DNA of 64,000 nt from Mesorhizobium shangrilense (GTDB taxonomy: Bacteria > Pseudomonadota > Alphaproteobacteria > Rhizobiales > Rhizobiaceae), in contig NZ_JBEWSZ010000001.1 of the NCBI RefSeq assembly GCF_040537815.1, positions 1,798,001-1,862,000 on the forward strand. The letters run 5' to 3'. Position numbers and translations under genes: made by a program. The notes below the pieces were generated by a model that saw only the letters and a program-made list of their open reading frames with translations, did no database searches and was not told the origin of the DNA. This document shows, one piece after another, positions 7,410-16,584 of the stretch. The number at the start of each line of letters is the position of its first letter. The stretch's first letter is position 1.

Positions 7410-8654
7410 CTATGCGGCGCGCCTCGCGCCAGCTTCCATCCATCGGCGCGGATCGACCGACTGCGCCGACTTCTTGTCCAGCGACGCGCACAGATCAGCC
7501 AACGCATCGAGATTGTGCACCGAGCGGAACTCGTCGACATGCGGCAGCATCGCCTTGACGCCCCGGGCTCGGGCTTCGAAGCCATCGAAACGCAGCAGCG
7601 GGTTCAGCCAGATCAGCCGCCGGCAGGATTTGTGCAGACGCTCCATCTCCTCCGACAGGCCGGCGACATCGTCGCGCTCCAGCCCGTCGGTGATCAGCAG
7701 CACCACAGCGCCCTGCCCCAGCACGCGCCGCGACCACAGCCGGTTGAACTCGGCCAGCGTGTCGCCAATGCGGGTGCCGCCCGACCAGTCCTTGACCGCA
7801 GCCGAACAGTCGGCAAGTGCGGCGTCGGGGTCGCGATGGCGCATCTGACGCGTCAGATTGGTGAGCCGCGTGCCGAAGACGAAGGCATGCACGCGCCGGC
7901 GTTTCTCGGTCAGCGCATGCAGGAAATGCAGAAAGATGCGCGTGTACTGGCTCATCGAGCCGGATATGTCGGCAAGCACGACCAGCGGCGGATGGACCTC
8001 GCGCGGGGACCGGAATTTCGGTAGGATCAATTCGCCGCCAGTGCGCGCCGCCGAGCGCATCATGGCGCGCGGATCGATGCGGCGGCCATGCGCATCGGCC
8101 TTGAAGCGCCGGGTCGTGACCAGATCGAATGGCAGCCGCAACTGGGTGATCGCCTTCTTGGCGTCCGCCATCTCGGTAGCGTTCATCTGGGCAAAGTCCT
8201 TGCCCCTGAGCACCTCGTTGCCGGAGAAAGTGAAACGGGCATCGACCTCGATCTCGGGAATCTCCTGAACCGGTTGGTTTTTCTGATGCCCTTCGAACAT
8301 AGCCTGGCTGACACGGCTTTCCGCCGCGCGCGGCTTCTGCTTCTCCCTGTTGTCGGGAGCCACCGGCGAAAACATCGCCAGCATCTTTTCGATCAGCTCG
8401 CGTGATTTCCAGAACAGCCGAAAGGCTTCGTCGAACGTGGCGTGATCCTCGTGCCGGGACACCAGCACGGCGTGCAGCGTCCAATAGAAATCGTCGCGGG
8501 ACCCAATACCGGCGGCCAGGACGGCTTCGATCGCGTCCTTGACCGAGGCTGGTCCGACCCGCATGCCCGATTTGCGCAGCGCGCGGGCGAAGTAGACGAT
8601 GTTATCAGCGATCCGCCCGTCCACTGTCGCTTCTCTGGGTTCGGGGCGCGCCAT
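7410..8654 (-). CDS. CoxE-type VWA domain protein
   Basis: A 414-residue cytoplasmic protein with a CoxE/VWA domain. The MIDAS metal site reads DISGSMS at residues 229-235, with a later Thr (DWSGGTRIGD) and Asp (LLITDGLERDD). In Oligotropha, CoxE and the AAA+ protein CoxD assemble the Cu-Mo centre of CO dehydrogenase; homologous MoxR-VWA pairs act as metal-cofactor chaperones generally. The MoxR gene ends 5 nt upstream, so the pair is cotranscribed. No coxMSL genes occur in the window, so the client enzyme is elsewhere or different. Confidence 0.9.
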   Translation of the reverse strand: MARPEPREATVDGRIADNIVYFARALRKSGMRVGPASVKDAIEAVLAAGIGSRDDFYWTLHAVLVSRHEDHATFDEAFRLFWKSRELIEKMLAMFSPVAPDNREKQKPRAAESRVSQAMFEGHQKNQPVQEIPEIEVDARFTFSGNEVLRGKDFAQMNATEMADAKKAITQLRLPFDLVTTRRFKADAHGRRIDPRAMMRSAARTGGELILPKFRSPREVHPPLVVLADISGSMSQYTRIFLHFLHALTEKRRRVHAFVFGTRLTNLTRQMRHRDPDAALADCSAAVKDWSGGTRIGDTLAEFNRLWSRRVLGQGAVVLLITDGLERDDVAGLSEEMERLHKSCRRLIWLNPLLRFDGFEARARGVKAMLPHVDEFRSVHNLDALADLCASLDKKSAQSVDPRRWMEAGARRAA

Positions 8655-8659
8655 GAGCC

Positions 8660-9589
8660 TTACTCCGCGGCCGAAAGCTCGGCCTTCACCTCGTTGAGGA
8701 TCCGCCGGCCTTCGCCCTGTTCGATGCGGGCAATGTCGTCCTGATATTTCAACAGCACGCCGATCGTGTCGGACACGGTTTCCGGGTCGAGCGCCACCTT
8801 GTCGAGTTCGGTCAGCGCACCAGCCCAGTCGATGGTCTCGGCGACGCCCGGCATCTTGAACAGCTCGATCTGGCGCAGCTTCTGCACAAACGAAACCACT
8901 TCGGCGGAGAGGCGACGATTGGCCTCCGGTACTTTTCGGTGGACGATCTCCAGTTCGCGCTCGGCATTCGGATAGTCGACCCAGTGATAGAGGCAGCGCC
9001 GTTTCAGCGCGTCGTGAATTTCGCGGGTGCGATTGGTTGTGATGATGACGATCGGCGGTTCTTCCGCCTTGATCGTACCGAGTTCGGGCACCGTGACCTG
9101 GAAATCGGACAGGATTTCGAGCAGGAACGCCTCGAACGCCTCGTCGGTACGATCAAGTTCGTCGATCAGGAAGACCGGGGCAGCACCGGTCTTGCCTGTC
9201 AGCGCATCCAGCACCGGGCGGCGGATCAGGTATTTTTCGGAGAAGACGTTGCGCTCCATGTCGGAGCGATCGACCTTGCCGGCCGCTTCCTCCATGCGGA
9301 TCTCGATCATCTGCGCCGCATAATTCCACTCGTAAACGGCCGATGAGACATCGAGGCCTTCATAGCACTGAAGGCGGATCAGCCGGCGGCCGAGCGACTG
9401 GGCCAGAACCTTGGCGATCTCGGTCTTGCCGACACCGGCTTCCCCTTCCAGGAACAGCGGGCGCTTCATGCGCAGCGACAGGAACAGCACCGTTGCCAGC
9501 GAGCGGTCCGCGACATAGTCCGCGCCGGTCAGAAGATCGAGCGTCTCGTCGATCGTCCGCGGCACGGCGCGCGGTGTCAGCTCGGTCAT
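8660..9589 (-). CDS. MoxR-family AAA+ ATPase (CoxD-like)
   Basis: A 309-residue AAA+ ATPase. Walker A is GEAGVGKTE (49-57), Walker B FLIDELDRTD, and sensor 1 lies in VIITTNRTREIHDALKRRC. MoxR ATPases work with VWA proteins to remodel client enzymes during metal-cofactor insertion. The partner gene follows after 5 nt, and the RutF-like gene precedes by 27 nt. The sequence fits the CoxD subgroup of single-domain MoxR proteins. Client unknown. Confidence 0.93.
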   Translation of the reverse strand: MTELTPRAVPRTIDETLDLLTGADYVADRSLATVLFLSLRMKRPLFLEGEAGVGKTEIAKVLAQSLGRRLIRLQCYEGLDVSSAVYEWNYAAQMIEIRMEEAAGKVDRSDMERNVFSEKYLIRRPVLDALTGKTGAAPVFLIDELDRTDEAFEAFLLEILSDFQVTVPELGTIKAEEPPIVIITTNRTREIHDALKRRCLYHWVDYPNAERELEIVHRKVPEANRRLSAEVVSFVQKLRQIELFKMPGVAETIDWAGALTELDKVALDPETVSDTIGVLLKYQDDIARIEQGEGRRILNEVKAELSAAE

Positions 9590-9616
9590 TCTCTCTCCGT
9601 AAGTGCAGCCAGCCCG

Positions 9617-10111
9617 TTACAGAACGTGGTAGGCGCGGTCGTGATAGATCAGCGGCCGCAAATTATCGCCGATGCGCAGGCCTGTCACCTTGCCAAAAAG
9701 CACACGATGGGTGGCCAAGTCCTTGGTGTCGATCAATTCGCAGTCGAACACCGCGAGCGCGCCCTTGAGCGTCGGGGCGCCGGTCGAGATCACATCCCAC
9801 TCGCCAAGCGCGAAACGCTCCTCGACCGGCAGGCCGGTGATGCCGGAAAAGCCGATCGAAAGCGGCTCCTGGCGCGAGGCCAGCGTGTTCAAGGCGAATC
9901 TGCCATTCGTCACGAAAGCCTCATTCTTGGGGTTTTCGCGATTGAGACAGACCAGGATGGTCGGCGGCGTATCCGAAACCGAACAGGCGGCAATCACCGT
10001 CGCACCGCGCCGGCCGGCAGGGCCGTCGGTGGTGACCACATGGACTTGGCCGGCAAAATGGCTCATCGCATCGCGATAGGCCTGCGGCCCGATGTCGTTC
10101 TTCTTCAGCAC
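9617..10111 (-). CDS. RutF-like NAD(P)H:flavin oxidoreductase
   Basis: A 164-residue flavin reductase-like domain protein resembling E. coli RutF. Shared features are YRDAMSHFAGQVHVVTTDGP, SVSDTPPTILVCLNR, the EPLS segment and the C-terminal YHDRAYHVL. RutF-type proteins reduce FMN for a partner monooxygenase; no rutA-like monooxygenase is visible here. The GTG at 10111 is taken because the longer in-frame extension reads into the divergent promoter region and has no homologous look. It is the first gene of the Mo-hydroxylase maturation operon, which suggests it may supply reduced flavin or electrons there (inference). Confidence 0.85.
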   Translation of the reverse strand: MLKKNDIGPQAYRDAMSHFAGQVHVVTTDGPAGRRGATVIAACSVSDTPPTILVCLNRENPKNEAFVTNGRFALNTLASRQEPLSIGFSGITGLPVEERFALGEWDVISTGAPTLKGALAVFDCELIDTKDLATHRVLFGKVTGLRIGDNLRPLIYHDRAYHVL

Positions 10112-10292
10112 GGGTGATTTTCCACAGTCAGAACCCAACCCGCTATATATTGCGACATATGGCACGCCACAAGCGAAGTGCTTGGCACATATCCGGAAAT
10201 TCGCGTGTTGCACCAAGGCCGGACTGTCTTTAGGTCTTTGCACCAAGGGTGCCGGGATACGCGTGACCGGTACGGAGGAATGCTTCGACACA

Positions 10293-11366
10293 ATGCGACC
10301 GGGGACAACGACAATAGCACTGCTGCTCTGGCTGTCTCTGGCCGGCGGTGCGGGTGCTCAGGCGCTGCTGGTCGGCATCGCCGCCCCCTTGTCAGGACCA
10401 TCGGTGATCCTCGGCAAACAGATCGAGACGGGCGCCACGCTGGCGGCACAGGCGAACGGCGTCGATTTCAAGACTGTGGATGACGCCTGCACGGCCGACG
10501 GTGGCGCGGCGGCCGCCAGGGAATTCGCGGCGGCCAAGGTCAATATGGTCGTCGGCTTTCTCTGCACCGATGCCATCGAGGCGGCGCTGCCGATCCTGAA
10601 GGACGCCAACATACCGGTCATCACGGTGGGCGTGCGCACCGAGAGCCTGACTGACCGGCGTGCCAAGACAGGCTGGCCGGTCTATCGTCTCGGTCCGCGC
10701 GGCGACGACGAGCGCAACGCAGTCGCCACTTCCCTCACTCGTCTGTGGCAAGATGAGCTGTTCGCCATCATCGACGACGGCACGATCTACGGTCGCGAAA
10801 TGGCCGAGACGTTTCGCGCCGCAGCGGAGCAGGCCGCGCTGAAGCCGGTGTTCGTCGACACGTTCCGGCCGCAACTCGACAACCAGATCGGCCTGATCGG
10901 CAGGCTGAAGAAGGCCGGCGCCACGCATGTATTCGCCGGCGGCGACGGCGATGACATCGCCATCATGGGTCGTGATGCGGCGCAGCTCAATGCGGGCATC
11001 GTGTTTGCAGGCGGCGAAAATTTGCGCGCACCGCCCGGCGACGTGCCCTATGCGGTGGGCACTCTGATGATCGCGCCGCAGGAGTGGGCTGACGTCGCCA
11101 ACCCCAAGGTGCTCCAGGCCTTTGCCGACCAGAAGATCGCGCCGGACGGCTATACGCTGCCGGCCTATGCGGCCATCGAGATCGCCAAGGCAGCGTCAGG
11201 CTTGTCCGAAACCCCGGCCAGACCGCTGGCCGAGGTGCTGGCAGGGCATGACTTCACGACCGCGATCGGGCCGGTCCGCTTCGACGGGAAAGGCGACCTT
11301 AGCCAGAGCCCCTACCGTGTCTTCCGCTTCGACGGCACGCGTTTTGTGCCCTTGGAAAGCAACTGA
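10293..11366 (+). CDS. Periplasmic ABC substrate-binding protein (type I, LIV-like)
   Basis: A 357-residue exported binding protein of the Leu/Ile/Val-binding fold. Residues 1-23 are a signal peptide ending GAGAQA. The mature start VGIAAPLSGPSVILGKQIETG is typical of the family, as are the IPVITVGVRTESLTD and FRPQLDNQIGLIGRLKKAGA segments. The ATG at 10293 has GGAGGA upstream and keeps the signal peptide. No permease or ATPase gene lies nearby, so it either uses a transporter encoded elsewhere or serves as a sensor. The next gene overlaps by one base (TGATG), tying it to a peptidase. Confidence 0.85.
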   Translation: MRPGTTTIALLLWLSLAGGAGAQALLVGIAAPLSGPSVILGKQIETGATLAAQANGVDFKTVDDACTADGGAAAAREFAAAKVNMVVGFLCTDAIEAALPILKDANIPVITVGVRTESLTDRRAKTGWPVYRLGPRGDDERNAVATSLTRLWQDELFAIIDDGTIYGREMAETFRAAAEQAALKPVFVDTFRPQLDNQIGLIGRLKKAGATHVFAGGDGDDIAIMGRDAAQLNAGIVFAGGENLRAPPGDVPYAVGTLMIAPQEWADVANPKVLQAFADQKIAPDGYTLPAYAAIEIAKAASGLSETPARPLAEVLAGHDFTTAIGPVRFDGKGDLSQSPYRVFRFDGTRFVPLESN

Positions 11367-12400
11367 TGTTTAGAACCGGTCCGCGCAATCTGATCACGGA
11401 CGTTGCAGGGCTGCGCGTCGGCAACGCTTCCGACACAAGGTTGAAGTCCGGCGTGACGACAATTCTGTGCGACGAACCTGCTGTGGCCGGGGTCCAGATT
11501 CTGGGCGGGGCACCGGGAACGCGCGAGACCGATCTGCTCGAGCCGCACAATTCGGTCGAAATCGTACATGCCCTGGTGCTTTCCGGCGGCTCGGCATTCG
11601 GCCTCGATGCTGCTTCCGGCGTCCAGGCAGCCTTGCGCGAAAACAGTGTTGGGCTGGAGGTCGGCGGGTTTCGCGTGCCGATCGTGCCGGCGGCGATCCT
11701 GTTTGACCTGCGCAATGGCGGCGACAAGGATTGGGGCCGCTATCCGCCCTATCGCGATCTCGGCTACGAAGCGGTGCAGGCCGCGACCACCGACTTTGCA
11801 CTCGGCACGGTCGGCGCAGGCACCGGCGCACTGACCTCCGGGCTCAAGGGTGGCCTCGGCTCGGCCTCCACTGTGCTCGACAGCGGCATTACCATCGGCG
11901 CGCTGGCCGCCGTCAATCCTACCGGTTCGGTGACGATAGGCCGAACCCGCCATTTCTGGGCGGCACCTTTCGAGATCGGCGACGAGTTCGGGGGACTGGG
12001 CTACCCCTCGCCAATGCCTGACGACGCTAGGAAGATCCTGCTGAAATTTCGCGACAGGAAGGTGGGAGACAAGGACATCGGCGACATCGGCGGCGGCAAC
12101 ACGACCATTGCCATCATCGCCACCGATGCCATCCTCACCAAGGCCGGGGCCAAGCGCCTGGCGATATCGGCGCATGATGGTTTCGCGCGCGCCATCTGGC
12201 CGGCGCACACACCCGCCGATGGCGATCTCGTCTTTGCGCTGGCGACGGGCAAAAGCGGCATCCAGCTTTCGCCCAACGACGCCATCGACCTCTACGCGAC
12301 GGCCGGCGCCACCATGGCGCGCGCCGTCAGCCGCGGCGTGCATGCCGCGATGCCAGCCGACGGCGACCTGTTTCCAGTCTGGTCGTCGCGGCTGGGCTGA
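11366..12400 (+). CDS. P1 family peptidase (DmpA-like aminopeptidase)
   Basis: A 344-residue Ntn-type hydrolase of the P1/DmpA family, which includes D-stereospecific and beta-peptidyl aminopeptidases. Such proteins self-cleave before a Ser/Thr nucleophile; here GGGNTTIAIIATDA (242-255) offers Thr246 or Thr247. Other family marks are VGNASDTR near the start, SGGSAFGLDAASGV (73-86) and PTGSVTIG. No signal peptide is seen, so it should act in the cytoplasm, on substrates perhaps imported with help of the coupled binding protein. Its start overlaps that gene's stop. Confidence 0.92.
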   Translation: MFRTGPRNLITDVAGLRVGNASDTRLKSGVTTILCDEPAVAGVQILGGAPGTRETDLLEPHNSVEIVHALVLSGGSAFGLDAASGVQAALRENSVGLEVGGFRVPIVPAAILFDLRNGGDKDWGRYPPYRDLGYEAVQAATTDFALGTVGAGTGALTSGLKGGLGSASTVLDSGITIGALAAVNPTGSVTIGRTRHFWAAPFEIGDEFGGLGYPSPMPDDARKILLKFRDRKVGDKDIGDIGGGNTTIAIIATDAILTKAGAKRLAISAHDGFARAIWPAHTPADGDLVFALATGKSGIQLSPNDAIDLYATAGATMARAVSRGVHAAMPADGDLFPVWSSRLG

Positions 12401-12409
12401 AGCTGCCGA

Positions 12410-12664
12410 TCAGACGGGATCGGACTTTTCTTCCTCGAACGTCACAGCGACATCGGAATTCGCCGATAGCCACACCTTCTTGCCGTCGACCTCGGCAACA
12501 AGGGCCAGCGAAATGTAATGGTGGTGGCCCTTGTGGGCGCCCTCGCCGCTATCGGCCCTGGTCAGCTTGATGCGCTGGCCATCGATCTTGTCGACGGTGC
12601 CGACATGCACGCCATCGGCGCCGACGACTTCCATATGCTCACGAATTTTGCTGGTGTCGGTCAT
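12410..12664 (-). CDS. DUF2171 protein
   Basis: An 84-residue acidic protein of the DUF2171 family, related to PRC-barrel-like folds. Pattern: IREHMEVVGADGVHVGTVD, then DGQRIKLTRAD and HHHYISLALVAEVDGKKVWLS. Homologues are common in rhizobia, often annotated as stress- or redox-related without proof. Own ATG at 12664 with AGAACC upstream. Convergent with the peptidase gene, 9 nt apart. Confidence 0.85.
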   Translation of the reverse strand: MTDTSKIREHMEVVGADGVHVGTVDKIDGQRIKLTRADSGEGAHKGHHHYISLALVAEVDGKKVWLSANSDVAVTFEEEKSDPV

Positions 12665-12851
12665 GGTTGGTTCTCCATTGGACTGCCGACAATAACAAAT
12701 GACTGGCCGATTGGATGCATCGCATTTGCTTTATCGGCTCGCGACGATCGGGGCGTGCCGTGATAGGGGATTTCCCTCCAATGGCCGGCGAATCGGAGAA
12801 ACATGCTGATGCCCATCTTGTCTGCCATTTGCTTGGTCGCGCACGGGAACC

Positions 12852-13403
12852 ATGCCGCTGCTTCGCGGTGACCGGACACCTGTGACGATATCTCGGCCCA
12901 CGATGCCGAGCCGTGCCCTTGATCGTGTCCGCCGCGCGCTGCCATCGCTGCCGACAGCGCTTTTGGGCGGCCTGCTCTGGGCTATTGTCATGGGCGCCAG
13001 CGCACTCACCAATCTGTTGCTGGCCGGGTGGGAGACACCGGCGAAAATCCGCTTGATTTCATTGCTGTTTGCCACTGGCGGGGCGATCGCCTTCCCCGTT
13101 GGGCTCTTCCTGGCGCGACTTGTCTCGCTCGGACGGCAGTGGGAAGTCGCCTTGGCAGCGGGCCTTGCCTGCCTGCTGGCTTCGACGATCGGCTTCACCG
13201 GCGGCCTGTTCGCCCTGCAATACCGCTCCTATTATGCCGAGTGGCACGCCCCCGCCTTCACCATCACCTGGACCTTCCAGTTCGTGTTCACCGTGCTGAT
13301 CGCGCTCTACCAGTTTGTGGTTCTTGGCATCCGGCTCTATTTTCCCCTCGGTTTCATTGCATTGGCCGTTGCCGGTGTCTGGTTTGCGCGACGCCAACGT
13401 TGA
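12852..13403 (+). CDS. Hypothetical membrane protein
   Basis: A protein of up to 183 residues with about four transmembrane helices: TALLGGLLWAIVMGASAL, LISLLFATGGAIAFPVGLFL, VALAAGLACLLASTIGF and TFQFVFTVLIALYQFVV with a following YFPLGFIALAVAGVWFA. A basic C-terminus (RRQR) should face the cytoplasm. No family recognised. The start is uncertain: ATG at 12852 or the in-frame ATG at 12903 (MPSRALDRVRRAL), the latter giving a compact N-terminus. It lies 62 nt before purB. Confidence 0.6.
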   Translation: MPLLRGDRTPVTISRPTMPSRALDRVRRALPSLPTALLGGLLWAIVMGASALTNLLLAGWETPAKIRLISLLFATGGAIAFPVGLFLARLVSLGRQWEVALAAGLACLLASTIGFTGGLFALQYRSYYAEWHAPAFTITWTFQFVFTVLIALYQFVVLGIRLYFPLGFIALAVAGVWFARRQR

Positions 13404-13465
13404 GGATTTTGCCCGCCTCTGTTAGGACGCGGCCAACGCAACGCGACGCTGGAAAATCAATCGAC

Positions 13466-14767
13466 ATGATCCCTCGCTATTCCCGGCCGGAAATGGTCGC
13501 CATCTGGTCGCCCGAAACCCGGTTCCGCATCTGGTTCGAGATCGAAGCCTATGCCTGTGATGCGCTGGCCGAACTCGGCGTCATCCCCAAGGAAGCCGCG
13601 AGAACCATCTGGGAAAAGGGCAGCGCGGCAACATTCAACGTCGAGGCGATCGATGAGATCGAGCGCGTCACCAAGCACGACGTCATAGCCTTCCTGACCC
13701 ATCTTGCCGACTTTGTCGGACCCGACGCCCGCTTCATCCATCAGGGCATGACCTCGTCGGACGTTCTCGACACCTGTTTTGCCGTCCAACTCACGCGGGC
13801 CAGCGACATTCTTCTCGCCGGTATCGACGGCCTGCTCGCCGCGCTCAGGCGCCGCGCTTTCGAGCACAAGGACACCGTCACCATCGGCCGCAGCCACGGC
13901 ATCCATGCCGAGCCGACGACCTTCGGCATCAAGCTGGCGCAGGCCTATGCCGAATTCTCGCGCTGCCGCGAGCGGCTGGTGCATGCGCGCGAAGACATCG
14001 CCACATGCGCGATTTCAGGCGCGGTCGGCACCTTCGCCAACATCGAACCCTATGTCGAAGAGTATGTGGCGGCAAAGCTCGGTCTGAAGCCGGAACCCGT
14101 GTCGACGCAGGTCATCCCGCGCGACCGCCACGCCATGTTCTTCGCCACGCTCGGCGTCATCGCCTCGTCGATCGAGCGGTTGGCGATCGAAATCCGGCAT
14201 CTGCAACGCACCGAAGTTCTGGAAGCGGAAGAGTATTTTTCGCCCGGCCAAAAAGGCTCGTCGGCGATGCCGCACAAGCGCAACCCGGTGCTGACCGAAA
14301 ACCTCACCGGCCTCGCCCGCATGGTGCGCTCCATGGCGTTGCCGGCGATGGAAAATGTGGCGCTCTGGCACGAGCGTGACATTTCGCACTCCTCGGTCGA
14401 GCGCATGATCGGACCGGACGCGACGGTGACGCTCGATTTCGCGCTGTCGCGGTTGACCAGCGTCGTCGACAAGCTGCTCGTCTATCCCGAGAACATGCTG
14501 AAGAACATGAACAAGTTCCGCGGTCTCGTGCATTCGCAGCGCGTGATGCTGGCGCTGACGCAGGCGGGCCTGTCGCGTGAGGATTCTTACCGGCTGGTGC
14601 AGCGCAATGCCATGAAAGTGTGGGAGCAAGGCGCTGATTTTCTTGAGGAACTATTGGCGGACAAGGAAGTCACCGCCGCTCTGCCGGAAGCCGAGATCCG
14701 CGAGAAATTCGACCTCGGCTACCACACCAAGCATGTCGATACGATTTTCAAGCGCGTATTCGGATAG
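13466..14767 (+). CDS. purB: Adenylosuccinate lyase
   Basis: PurB, 433 residues, cleaves SAICAR to AICAR and adenylosuccinate to AMP, both in purine synthesis. The fumarase/aspartase superfamily signature [11 protein letters not shown] is present, as are [13 protein letters not shown] (first catalytic region with the His) and [16 protein letters not shown] with its catalytic His. The start [14 protein letters not shown] is the standard N-terminus; a longer in-frame extension to 13028 overlaps the membrane gene and is not plausible. Downstream 8 nt is the phosphoesterase gene. Confidence 0.97.
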   Translation: MIPRYSRPEMVAIWSPETRFRIWFEIEAYACDALAELGVIPKEAARTIWEKGSAATFNVEAIDEIERVTKHDVIAFLTHLADFVGPDARFIHQGMTSSDVLDTCFAVQLTRASDILLAGIDGLLAALRRRAFEHKDTVTIGRSHGIHAEPTTFGIKLAQAYAEFSRCRERLVHAREDIATCAISGAVGTFANIEPYVEEYVAAKLGLKPEPVSTQVIPRDRHAMFFATLGVIASSIERLAIEIRHLQRTEVLEAEEYFSPGQKGSSAMPHKRNPVLTENLTGLARMVRSMALPAMENVALWHERDISHSSVERMIGPDATVTLDFALSRLTSVVDKLLVYPENMLKNMNKFRGLVHSQRVMLALTQAGLSREDSYRLVQRNAMKVWEQGADFLEELLADKEVTAALPEAEIREKFDLGYHTKHVDTIFKRVFG

Positions 14768-14775
14768 GATCTTCG

Positions 14776-15504
14776 ATGCGGCTGGCTGTCGTTTCAGACA
14801 TCCATGGAAATCTTCGCGCGCTGGAGGCGGTCCATGCGCGCATCAAGGAAAGTTCTCCAGATATCATCGTCAATCTGGGTGACTGTGTCTCCGGCCCGTT
14901 GTGGCCGGAGGAAACCGCGCAATACCTGATCGCCGAGAACTGGCCGACGGTGCGCGGCAATCACGACCGGGTTCTGATCGAACCGCCCGTTTCCGGGCTA
15001 GACGACATCGATGCCTTCACCCACCGGTGTCTCTCCGGGGCATCCCTGGCCTGGCTTTCGACCTTGCCAACCACCCTGCTCCTCGCTCCGGAAATCCTGC
15101 TGTGTCACGGCAGTCCAGACAGCGACGAGACGTTCCTGCTCGAGGAGGACGGCGGCAATCACTTCTATCCGTCCGGTGAAGACCAGGTCAGGCGCAAGCT
15201 CGGACGTGCCGATGCCAGGCTTGTCCTATGCGGCCATACACATACGCCCCGCGTCGTGCATCTGTCCGACAGTCAGCTGATACTCAATCCCGGCAGCGTT
15301 GGCGTACAGGCCTTTCCCGGCCTCACTGTGACCGGCAGCCCGCATGCCCGCTTCGCGATCGCCACACGCGCCGACGGAGCATGGTCGTTCAGCCAGGGCA
15401 TGATTGGCTATGATTGGACGGAAGCCTCCGCACGCGCTGCCGCAGCTGGATTTGTCAGTTGGGAGCACGGGTTGCTGACAGGCTTCGGCGCGGTGTCCAG
15501 GTAA
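14776..15504 (+). CDS. Metallophosphoesterase family protein
   Basis: A 242-residue calcineurin-like phosphoesterase. All metal-binding motifs are intact: DIHGN (residues 8-12), GDCVSGP, GNHD near 53 and CGHTH near 150; GSPD and NPGSVG are also typical. It resembles the YfcE/ApaH-like single-domain group (hydrolysis of phosphodiesters or dinucleotides), but the substrate cannot be read. It starts 8 nt after purB and is likely cotranscribed with it. Convergent with the VOC protein. Confidence 0.9.
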   Translation: MRLAVVSDIHGNLRALEAVHARIKESSPDIIVNLGDCVSGPLWPEETAQYLIAENWPTVRGNHDRVLIEPPVSGLDDIDAFTHRCLSGASLAWLSTLPTTLLLAPEILLCHGSPDSDETFLLEEDGGNHFYPSGEDQVRRKLGRADARLVLCGHTHTPRVVHLSDSQLILNPGSVGVQAFPGLTVTGSPHARFAIATRADGAWSFSQGMIGYDWTEASARAAAAGFVSWEHGLLTGFGAVSR

Positions 15505-15522
15505 GACCCGAACGGAGCTTTC

Positions 15523-16437
15523 TCAGCCAGCCTTGCCTGGCACGGTCCGGATCACCGTACCCCACGGATCCTCACGCGTCGTTGCGTCCGTCACATTGTC
15601 CGAACGCATCTCAACCCAGGCCAGACCGGACCGGGCGGGATCGCGGCGGCCGGCGCCTGGGCTCTGCCAGGCGTTGGCGCCGATGTGGTGATGATACCCA
15701 CCCGACGACAGGAACACCGCCTGGCCGCCATATTTCGCCACGGTGTCGAAGCCGAATTCCTGGTTCCACCAGGCCTCGGCGTCTTCGGGGCGGCCGACGC
15801 GCAGGTGGACATGGCCGACAATGCTGTTTTCAGGCGCGCCTTGCCAACCGGCATCACCCGCCGGGACTTCGGCCAGGACAGATGGGACGTTCAACCGTTC
15901 GGTCGCCATCGCTACCTTGTCGCCATTCCACTTCCAGTCCTGCGGGCGGCGGTCGGCATAGATCTCGATGCCATTGCCTTCCGGATCGGTGAGATAGAGC
16001 GCCTCGCTGACCAAGTGGTCCGAGGCCCCCTCGATGCCGATCTTGTCGGCGATGGCGTGGTTGATCCAGCGGCCAAGATCGGCCCTGCTCGGCAACAGGA
16101 AGGCGGTGTGGAACAGGCCGGCGCTGCGCGGATCGTCGGGCTTGGCCGCGGCATCCGCCTCGATGACCAGCAGCGGACGGTTGGCGGCGCCCAGGGTGAT
16201 CGCGCCATCGGCGCGGCTCAACTCCTGCAGGCCGACGACCTTGCGGTAGTAGGCGGCGAGGCTTTCGGCATCGCGCGCCTTCAACCCGACGCGCGAAACG
16301 CTGACCGGGGTCGTGGCGGCGAAAGGCAATTCACTCATCTGATGCTCCGTTCGGGCGGTCGCCGAAGAAACGCCCCACGCGAGGAGCCCAGCGCCACCAA
16401 TCATTGTACGTCGTGTCAGTCCCAAAACCCGGCCCAT
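15523..16437 (-). CDS. VOC dioxygenase-like protein with possible Tat signal
   Basis: A two-module vicinal-oxygen-chelate protein resembling catechol-2,3-dioxygenase-like CatE proteins. It has VGLKARDAESLAAYYRKVVG, the metal His in GLFHTAFLLP, DPEGNGIEIYADRRP, the second-module GHVHLRVG and GGYHHHIGANAW. From ATG 16437 the N-terminus reads LTRRTMIGGAGLLAWGV then SSATA, a plausible twin-arginine signal. An inner ATG at 16338 (MSELPFAATTP) has GGAG 6 nt upstream and would give the usual cytosolic protein. Which start is used decides its compartment. Fe(II)- or Mn-dependent ring cleavage is family knowledge; the substrate is unknown. Confidence 0.8.
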   Translation of the reverse strand: MGRVLGLTRRTMIGGAGLLAWGVSSATARTEHQMSELPFAATTPVSVSRVGLKARDAESLAAYYRKVVGLQELSRADGAITLGAANRPLLVIEADAAAKPDDPRSAGLFHTAFLLPSRADLGRWINHAIADKIGIEGASDHLVSEALYLTDPEGNGIEIYADRRPQDWKWNGDKVAMATERLNVPSVLAEVPAGDAGWQGAPENSIVGHVHLRVGRPEDAEAWWNQEFGFDTVAKYGGQAVFLSSGGYHHHIGANAWQSPGAGRRDPARSGLAWVEMRSDNVTDATTREDPWGTVIRTVPGKAG

Positions 16438-16584
16438 CCACGGCTGTTTCTTTTCCTTACGACAGATCGTTGATTGGGATCGTTCACACAAGACGGCAAT
16501 GAGCGAACATGGTGTTCACCTTTTCGATCGCCGGCGCATTCGGAGACGGTTGCATGAAGCGATAACGCTCGCTATTTCAGCGCC

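Noticed and set aside
13028..13465. 146-codon N-terminal extension of purB
   Set aside because: It overlaps the membrane protein gene in another frame, is not found in PurB proteins, and the ATG at 13466 gives the normal N-terminus.
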